From the NCBI GenBank assembly GCA_964437945.1, contig CAYTJF010000191.1, forward strand, positions 1 to 11,701: 11,701 nucleotides of DNA, read 5' to 3'. Below the pieces are notes generated by a model. That model saw only the letters and a program-made list of their open reading frames with translations, searched no databases and had not been told where the DNA came from. The DNA is from Granulosicoccus sp964437945. Lineage in GTDB: Bacteria > Pseudomonadota > Gammaproteobacteria > Granulosicoccales > Granulosicoccaceae. Shown here one piece after another: positions 1-5,609 of this stretch; the first letter of the stretch is position 1; every line of letters starts with the position of its first letter. Position numbers and translations under genes: made by a program.

Positions 1-145
1 TTGTGATTGCGGTTTTACTATTGCGCATGGCGTCACTAAAATTGGGTGCAGCGATGGAGAACAGAATGGCAGCCACTACCACGGTCACTAGTACCTCTAC
101 TAGTGTAAAGCCTTGATTTAATGACTTTTTTTCTATCTGAGCCAT
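1..145 (-). CDS. Type IV pilin-like prepilin, GspH/FimT-like, N-terminal part only
   Basis: The minus strand from the ATG at 145-143 reads 48 open codons to the window edge, so only the N-terminus is visible. It has a short charged leader (MAQIEKKSLNQG) followed by a prepilin peptidase site of the G^FTLVE type. Mature residue 5 is Glu, as needed for methylation and assembly, and a hydrophobic stretch (VLVTVVVAAILFSIAAP) follows. The segment ending in APNFSDAMRNSK resembles the FimT/GspH minor pseudopilin group (Pxf...iRNsr). Such proteins are inserted in the inner membrane, cleaved and N-methylated by PilD, and act in type IV pilus or type II secretion pseudopilus assembly. A weak GGA lies just before the start. 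The gene diverges from the hyuA-like gene. Membership in the pilin superfamily is clear; the minor pilin class is inferred from a short fragment. Confidence 0.88.
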   Translation of the reverse strand, partial: MAQIEKKSLNQGFTLVEVLVTVVVAAILFSIAAPNFSDAMRNSKTAIT

Positions 146-285
146 GTCCAATGCAGCTTGTAAATATTAACGCCTGTCCAGATAGCGGCATGTTGCCATT
201 TATTTTCAGTTCAACCGGTTTACATAGGGCTCACACTCACCGATAGTTCTGCAATCTGGTTAACATTATTTAAATAAACAAACAC
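146..285. promoter_or_regulatory. Divergent intergenic region, candidate hyuA promoter
   Basis: This 140-bp AT-rich gap separates the minus-strand pilin gene from the plus-strand hyuA-like gene and must serve both. On the plus strand TTTACA at 219-224 and GATAGT at 242-247 are 17 bp apart, a fair sigma70-type match (5 of 6 and 4 of 6 to consensus). No Shine-Dalgarno sequence is visible before the GTG at 286; the preceding bases are A-rich. No convincing minus-strand promoter was found. The boxes are read by eye and could be chance matches. Confidence 0.3.
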
Positions 286-2280
286 GTGGCTTATCAACTT
301 GGTCTGGATACAGGTGGTACGTACACCGATGCGGTGCTCATCGACAACAACCAATCCGTCGTAGCAACTGCAAAATCGTTGACTACCCATGAGGACTTGA
401 TAAAAGGTTTGCGCGGTGCCGCGCTGGCGATTTTGAATGATAAAGTGAAGCCGATCACGTTAGTTTCATTGTCGACAACACTTGCAACCAACGCTTTGGT
501 CGAAGGACGAGGTCGTCCAGTGTGTTTGGTGTTAATCGGGTATCGAAACGAGCAGCTCAACAAAGCTCGACTGATAGATGCCTTGGGTAGCGATCCTCAT
601 GGATTCATCGCAGGTGGTCACAAAGCATCTGGCGAACCTGTGTGCGATTTGGATATGAGAGCGCTGCGTGGGTTGGTCGAGTCAACAAAAGATTCGGTTG
701 AGGCTTTTGCCGTTTCATCTGTGTTTTCTGTCAGGAACCCTGAACATGAAATCCAGGCGCAAGCACTGATTCAGGAAATGACCGGCAAGCCGGTGAGTTG
801 TGGGCATTCTTTGAGTTCGGGGCTGGATGCCCCTCGTCGAGCGTTGACCGCGTTACTCAATGCTCGACTGATACCAATGATTCGATCTCTTCTCAGCGCA
901 GCTCGACAATTGCTTGATGAAACTGGCATTAGCGCCACCCTGATGGTCGTGAAGGGTGATGGGTCTCTGGTGTCAGCAAAGGTGGCGGAGCAATCGCCAG
1001 TTGAGACGATTCTCAGCGGCCCGGCCGCTAGTGTGGTTGGTGCACAATTTTTGTCTAAAGAGCCGCTTTTGATGGTGTCTGACATGGGGGGTACCACAAC
1101 TGACATAGCCATGATACGCAATGGGAAACCGCGATTGAGTGCAGATGGCGCAACGGTTGGTGGATGGCGAACCATGGTTCAGGCGATTGATGTGCACACA
1201 TTTGGATTGGGTGGAGATAGCCGCATCACATTCGATCGGGAGAAACGCGATTTTATTGTTGGGCCCGAACGTGTCATGCCGATCAGCTTACTTATAAAAA
1301 ACCACCCGGAACTAAAAGAGGTATTAAAAGAGCAGCTGGAATTGCCGCGCAGTACAACGCATAGCGCAGAGTTTGTTATGGCGCATGCTGTGCAACCGAC
1401 CGATTTAACCAAACAGCAGAGTGAGTTGTGGGCCTATATCAAGAAAAAGCCCATTGATGTACAAACGGTATTTAACGATCAAACGCTGGACCGGGCATTG
1501 GTTCGACTGACACAACGCGGCATTGTATTGCGCGCAGGTTTCACGCCTACTGATGCGTGCCATATTGTAGGGGAACTTAACCATTGGGATACTGAAGCGG
1601 CCGAATTAGCCGCCCGTTTATTGATGCGTTATTCGGCATCGAATCTGGGATTGCAATTCGATAGTGTGGAGGCGTTTGCTCGTCACATAATGAATTCGGT
1701 TTCCAGACTAACTGCGCTTGCTATTCTTGACACGCACTTATCGGAGCAGATCGCCGGAAACTCGCGATTTTTAAAAGGTCTTGATGCATCGCAAACCAAA
1801 CTGCTTGCCGATTTATTAGTCGACGGCGATCATGATGAATTGCGGCTGCTGCTTGCCATGAAGTTTCCGATTATCGGGCTGGGTGCGCCAGTATCCAGTT
1901 ACTATCCGAAAACTGCTCAATGGTTGCAAACCAATGCAATACTGCCAGAGCATGGCCAAGTTGCTAATGCGCTGGGGGCGGTGGTTGGCTCTGTTCGCCA
2001 GCAACATGAAATAGTCATAACTCCTGCCGGTGGTAAAAATGTCAGTGTGCATTTCAACAGCGGTACGCAAGTATTTGACGATCTGGAAACAGCAGCTACT
2101 GCGGCCATTGACGCTGCAATCGAACAGGCAAAGACTCAGGCGCAGATCGCCGGTGCGAAGAATATAGTCGTGGAGCACGAGAGAATTGACAACATAGTCG
2201 ATAACGCGGGTGATAAAGTATTTTTTGAAAGTCGAATTATTGCCACGGCTATTGGTCGGCCTAATACCATTACCGACTGA
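286..2280 (+). CDS. Hydantoinase/oxoprolinase (HyuA-like) family protein
   Basis: A 664-residue protein of the HyuA family, whose members are ATP-dependent enzymes opening cyclic amides such as hydantoins or 5-oxoproline. Residues 5-19 (LGLDTGGTYTDAVLI) are the N-terminal ASKHA nucleotide-binding motif. STTLATNALVEGRG (63-76) is the usual second conserved segment. MVSDMGGTTTDIAMI around D266-D273 starts the Hydantoinase_A core, and DVHTFGLGGDS follows. A segment near 379-455 looks like a small winged-helix-like insert ending in GFTPTDA (T420-D423) and a WDTEAA-type motif. GLGAPVSSYYP and VANALGAVVG occur late in the chain. The protein is somewhat shorter than classical HyuA (about 690). The GTG start is the only one possible, because an in-frame TAA lies at 271-273. 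No hyuB or transporter gene is nearby, so the substrate cannot be named. It converges on lpd with a 5-bp gap. Confidence 0.9.
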   Translation: MAYQLGLDTGGTYTDAVLIDNNQSVVATAKSLTTHEDLIKGLRGAALAILNDKVKPITLVSLSTTLATNALVEGRGRPVCLVLIGYRNEQLNKARLIDALGSDPHGFIAGGHKASGEPVCDLDMRALRGLVESTKDSVEAFAVSSVFSVRNPEHEIQAQALIQEMTGKPVSCGHSLSSGLDAPRRALTALLNARLIPMIRSLLSAARQLLDETGISATLMVVKGDGSLVSAKVAEQSPVETILSGPAASVVGAQFLSKEPLLMVSDMGGTTTDIAMIRNGKPRLSADGATVGGWRTMVQAIDVHTFGLGGDSRITFDREKRDFIVGPERVMPISLLIKNHPELKEVLKEQLELPRSTTHSAEFVMAHAVQPTDLTKQQSELWAYIKKKPIDVQTVFNDQTLDRALVRLTQRGIVLRAGFTPTDACHIVGELNHWDTEAAELAARLLMRYSASNLGLQFDSVEAFARHIMNSVSRLTALAILDTHLSEQIAGNSRFLKGLDASQTKLLADLLVDGDHDELRLLLAMKFPIIGLGAPVSSYYPKTAQWLQTNAILPEHGQVANALGAVVGSVRQQHEIVITPAGGKNVSVHFNSGTQVFDDLETAATAAIDAAIEQAKTQAQIAGAKNIVVEHERIDNIVDNAGDKVFFESRIIATAIGRPNTITD

Positions 2281-2285
2281 CTTGT

Positions 2286-4088
2286 TTACGCCTTTTTCGG
2301 TGCATAGATGTCGGTCACGGTTCCTTCTGCCACCTCGGCCGCAAAGTTGAAGGTTTCGGATAGCGTCGGGTGCGGATGAACTGTCAGTGCTATGTCCTCA
2401 ATATCGGCTCCCAATTCCAACGCCAAAACCGTTTCCGCAATTAGTTCGCCTGCATTCGGACCCACCATACCGGCACCCAGAAGACGTTTGGTTTCAGGAT
2501 CATAGATAATCTTCGTTATCCCTTCATTGCGCGCCATACTGAGTGAACGACCACTTGCAGCCCAAGGGAAAGTGGCTTTTTCAATCGTAATACCCTGTTC
2601 TTTAGCCGCTGTTTCTGTGAGCCCCATCCATGCAACTTCCGGATCGGTGTACGCGACCGAAGGAATTGTTTTGGCGTCAAAGTAGGATTTCAGTCCAAAC
2701 GCTACCTCTGCTGCAACTTTACCTTCATGTGTGGCTTTGTGCGCCAGCATGGGCTGGCCGACAATATCACCGATAGCAAAAATGTTTGCCACATTAGTGC
2801 GTTGCTGCGAATCGACCGGGATAAAACCTCTTTCATCAACATGAACTCCGGCAGCATCGCAGCCAATCGAGTGACCATTGGGACTACGTCCCACCGCTAA
2901 TAATATGCGATCGAAGGTGTCTTTCTCGGGTGCTTTTCCACCGTCAAAATGCGCTATCAGCCCTTGCTCTGCGCTTTCAATTGAACTCACTTTCGAACCC
3001 AGAAAGATATTTTCAAACTGTTTGCGTAAACGTTTCTCCAGCGGGCGAACCAGATCTTTATCGCAGCCTGGCATTAAGCCATCAGAGAGTTCAACGACCG
3101 TTACATCAGAACCTAATCCCGCATAAACACAACCCATTTCTAGCCCGATTATGCCGCCACCTATAACAAGCAAGCGGGTAGGAATGTCGGTTAAGGCCAA
3201 TGCGCCGGTTGAATCAATAAGCCGCTCATCTTCATAGGGCAGGCCTGGGATTTTGATGCTTTGTGAGCCGGCTGCGATTATGGCGTTGGTAAAACTGATC
3301 TTTTGAGCATTGGCACCGGTGATTTCAACTGTGTTAGTTGACGTAAAATTGGCGTCCCCATGAACGACAGCGACTTTGCGTTGTTTAGCCAAGCCTGCCA
3401 GACCACCTGTCAGCTGGCCGATAACCTGTTCTTTAAAGCCACGTAATTTGTCGATATCAATGGCGGGTTCGCCAAAGCTGACGCCGTGTTGCGCCATTGT
3501 CCGCGTCTCTTCGATAACAGCCGAGGTGTGCAGTAATGCTTTGGATGGAATGCAACCCACGTTCAGGCAAACACCGCCAAGTGCTTCATAGCGTTCAACC
3601 AGACACACCTTAAGCCCTAGGTCCGCTGCACGAAATGCGGCAGTGTATCCACCCGGACCGGCTCCAATGACGAGCAAGTCGTAGTCCGGGTTTTCAGGCG
3701 CGGTAGATTCTGCACCAGTGTTTTTGTGCTCGGGCGATGGGGAAGGCGTAGCTGCAGTGGGTGTTTCGGTGCTCGTGTTTGCTTGCTCGGTGCCAAGGCT
3801 AGCACCACCTTCGCCTGATGCGGTTTCGCTGCTTTTGCCTGCAACATTTGCTATTTCGACAACGATCAGATCGCTGCCAATGGATACTTTATCTCCATTT
3901 TTTACTAAAACCGATGACACTGTGCCAGCGCAGGGTGATGGAATTTCCATACTGGCTTTGTCACTTTCAACGGTAATCAGAGAGTCCTCTTCGGCAACTA
4001 CATCACCTGCGTTTACGAGTACCTCGATAATTTCAACTGACTCGAAATCACCGATGTCCGGTAGCTGGACTGTTTTCAATTCACTCAT
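2286..4088 (-). CDS. lpdA: Dihydrolipoamide dehydrogenase (E3) with N-terminal lipoyl domain
   Basis: E3 of the pyruvate dehydrogenase complex: it reoxidises dihydrolipoyl groups and passes electrons through FAD to NAD+. It has 600 residues, where plain E3 has about 470. Residues 1-80 are an added lipoyl domain with the lipoylation motif ESDKAS (K44). Residues 81-134 are a flexible Ser/Thr/Pro/Gly-rich linker. The E3 module then shows the FAD motif GAGPGG (142-147), the redox disulfide CLNVGC (C174/C179), the NAD motif GGGIIG (310-315), a second FAD motif in FAIGD, and the catalytic dyad in HPHPTLSE (H573, E578). All key residues are present. This architecture is known from Neisseria p64k and several beta- and gammaproteobacteria. 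It is the last gene of the ace operon, 80 bp after aceF. The Shine-Dalgarno sequence is weak, and no hairpin terminator is visible after the stop. Confidence 0.97.
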   Translation of the reverse strand: MSELKTVQLPDIGDFESVEIIEVLVNAGDVVAEEDSLITVESDKASMEIPSPCAGTVSSVLVKNGDKVSIGSDLIVVEIANVAGKSSETASGEGGASLGTEQANTSTETPTAATPSPSPEHKNTGAESTAPENPDYDLLVIGAGPGGYTAAFRAADLGLKVCLVERYEALGGVCLNVGCIPSKALLHTSAVIEETRTMAQHGVSFGEPAIDIDKLRGFKEQVIGQLTGGLAGLAKQRKVAVVHGDANFTSTNTVEITGANAQKISFTNAIIAAGSQSIKIPGLPYEDERLIDSTGALALTDIPTRLLVIGGGIIGLEMGCVYAGLGSDVTVVELSDGLMPGCDKDLVRPLEKRLRKQFENIFLGSKVSSIESAEQGLIAHFDGGKAPEKDTFDRILLAVGRSPNGHSIGCDAAGVHVDERGFIPVDSQQRTNVANIFAIGDIVGQPMLAHKATHEGKVAAEVAFGLKSYFDAKTIPSVAYTDPEVAWMGLTETAAKEQGITIEKATFPWAASGRSLSMARNEGITKIIYDPETKRLLGAGMVGPNAGELIAETVLALELGADIEDIALTVHPHPTLSETFNFAAEVAEGTVTDIYAPKKA

Positions 4089-4168
4089 GATTCTGAACGT
4101 TTTATATTGTTAGTGGTACTGCGCCGTGTGTGCATTGACAGCGCATTTTTCGAATTCAAGAAGTCGGT
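4089..4168 (-). other. aceF-lpdA intercistronic spacer
   Basis: An 80-bp non-coding spacer inside the ace operon. On the coding strand a TATAAA box (complement of 4101-4106) lies only 13 bp before the lpdA start and lacks a good -35 partner, so an internal promoter is not well supported. The arms TGCGC (4120-4124) and GCGCA (4141-4145), followed by five T at 4146-4150, form a terminator-like hairpin only in the plus-strand direction, antisense to the operon. The arms are short and may be chance. Confidence 0.3.
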
Positions 4169-5596
4169 TCAGAGCAGTAAATGCCTGACGTCCTTTATAG
4201 AATTACAGTAGTACTTCATGAATCGCGCAGCGTCAGCGCCGTCGACCACACGGTGGTCATAACTTAAATCTAACGGGCACATGAGACGGGGAACAAATTC
4301 CTGACCGTTCCAAACAGGTTGCATACGTGCTCTGGTAATTCCCAATATGGCTACTTCTGGTGGATTAACCAGCGGTGTGAAGGCTGTTCCACCAATCCCA
4401 CCGAGGCTCGAGATGGTCATGCTCGCACCTTGCATCTCATCTGGTTTGAGTCGCTTTTTACGCGCCCGGTCACTCATGTCTGCCATTTCTGTGGCTAATT
4501 CTGTAATGCTTTTCTTATCAACGTCTCGGAACACAGGGACAACCAAGCCATTTGGCGTATCGACAGCAATACCAATATGAAAGTACTTTTTGTAAAACAG
4601 AGCTTGTCCATCGGGTGTTAGTGATGAGTTAACTTTAGGGAAGGCCTTAAGTGTATGCACCAGTGCTTTCATGTGAAACGCCAGACCGGTTATTTTCGCA
4701 TCACCTTCTTTGTGCGATTTTTTTAACTCCTGGCGAAAAGCTTCAACATCGGTTATATCTGCTTCGTCGTGATGGGTAACCAACGGGATGTTCAACCACG
4801 CGCGATGCAGGTTACTGGCACTGAGCTTGTTTATACGGCCGAGCTCAACACGCTCTATTTCACCAAAACGGGTAAAGTCAATTTCAGGCAACTCGGGAAT
4901 ACCACTGGTGTTACCTCCGCCAGCACCGTAGTTAGACCCAATACCATCAAGCGCTGTTTTAATAAATGTGGTTACGTCGGTTTTAAGAATACGTTCCTTT
5001 GGACCGCTACCTTTGATTAACGATAAATCAGCACCGTGCTCGCGAGCATAGCGACGGACACCGGGGCTTGCGTGCGCGGTGCGGATATTTTTATCGTCAA
5101 GATGCGCAGTTGGTGAAGTGCTTGAGCGTGTTTTAGTCGCCGATGCGGTATTGGTGGAAGCGGTATTGCCCGATGTTGTCGAAGTGCTTGCAACTGTATC
5201 TGCGTCGTCGTCGCCGGTGTTAGTTGCGCTTGTGCCGGTGTCAGCCGGTGTCAGCTGGTTGGCATTGATACTCTCGGTTTCATCGACTGCATTCGTCAGT
5301 TGATCGGTTGAACTTTCATTGGCAGAGCTGATGCTATCAGAGACGGCATTCATCGTACCGATAACATCTCCAGAGCTAACCGTATCTCCAACATTGACAG
5401 TGATGCTCTGGATGATACCGGCAGCGCTTGCTGGTATCTCCATACTTGCCTTGTCGCTCTCCAGTGTAACCAGAGAGTCGTCAAGCACCACTTGATCACC
5501 GGCACTGACCAGGATCTCTATAATTTCAACATTTTCGGAGTCACCAATATCCGGTACGACAATGTCTATTGTGTCGTTCGATGTTTGAGTCGTCAT
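4169..5596 (-). CDS. aceF: Dihydrolipoyllysine acetyltransferase (E2 of pyruvate dehydrogenase)
   Basis: The E2 core of the pyruvate dehydrogenase complex moves the acetyl group from E1 to CoA on a swinging lipoyl arm. With the ATG at 5596 it has 475 residues. A single lipoyl domain (about 9-82, ESDKAS with K49) is followed by a Ser/Thr/Asn/Asp-rich linker (about 84-165), unlike the usual Ala-Pro linkers. The peripheral subunit-binding domain is near 172-212 (ASPGVRRYAREHG...GPKERILKTDV). The acyltransferase domain is near 240-475, with the catalytic motif DHRVVDG (H448, D452). E. coli AceF has three lipoyl domains and about 630 residues, so this is the short form. A TTG at 5611 also opens the frame, but it sits in front of a GAGGAG ribosome binding site, so the ATG 7 nt after that site is preferred. 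It lies 11 bp after aceE and 80 bp before lpdA. Confidence 0.96.
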   Translation of the reverse strand: MTTQTSNDTIDIVVPDIGDSENVEIIEILVSAGDQVVLDDSLVTLESDKASMEIPASAAGIIQSITVNVGDTVSSGDVIGTMNAVSDSISSANESSTDQLTNAVDETESINANQLTPADTGTSATNTGDDDADTVASTSTTSGNTASTNTASATKTRSSTSPTAHLDDKNIRTAHASPGVRRYAREHGADLSLIKGSGPKERILKTDVTTFIKTALDGIGSNYGAGGGNTSGIPELPEIDFTRFGEIERVELGRINKLSASNLHRAWLNIPLVTHHDEADITDVEAFRQELKKSHKEGDAKITGLAFHMKALVHTLKAFPKVNSSLTPDGQALFYKKYFHIGIAVDTPNGLVVPVFRDVDKKSITELATEMADMSDRARKKRLKPDEMQGASMTISSLGGIGGTAFTPLVNPPEVAILGITRARMQPVWNGQEFVPRLMCPLDLSYDHRVVDGADAARFMKYYCNSIKDVRHLLL

Positions 5597-5603
5597 TGTT
5601 CGT

Positions 5604-5609
5604 CTCCTC
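5604..5609 (-). promoter_or_regulatory. aceF ribosome binding site overlapping the aceE stop codon
   Basis: The minus strand reads GAGGAG here, 7 nt before the aceF ATG at 5596. Its first two bases are the GA of the aceE TGA stop (5610-5608). This decides the aceF start in favour of the ATG over the upstream TTG, and implies that ribosomes finishing AceE can restart on aceF, which would help keep E1 and E2 synthesis in step. Confidence 0.8.

Noticed and set aside
86..105. Inverted repeat CACTAGT-6 nt-ACTAGTG inside the pilin gene
   Set aside because: Seven-base arms with a short loop are expected several times by chance in a window of this size, and here they fall in codons for the conserved hydrophobic stretch.
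3718..4113. 131-codon plus-strand open frame opposite the lpdA lipoyl domain and linker
   Set aside because: It lies antisense to clearly conserved lipoyl and linker codons and shows no domain of its own.
4120..4150. Plus-strand terminator-like hairpin (TGCGC/GCGCA then TTTTT) in the aceF-lpdA gap
   Set aside because: Its stem is only 5 bp with a 16-base loop and it points against the operon; there is no plus-strand gene for it to end.
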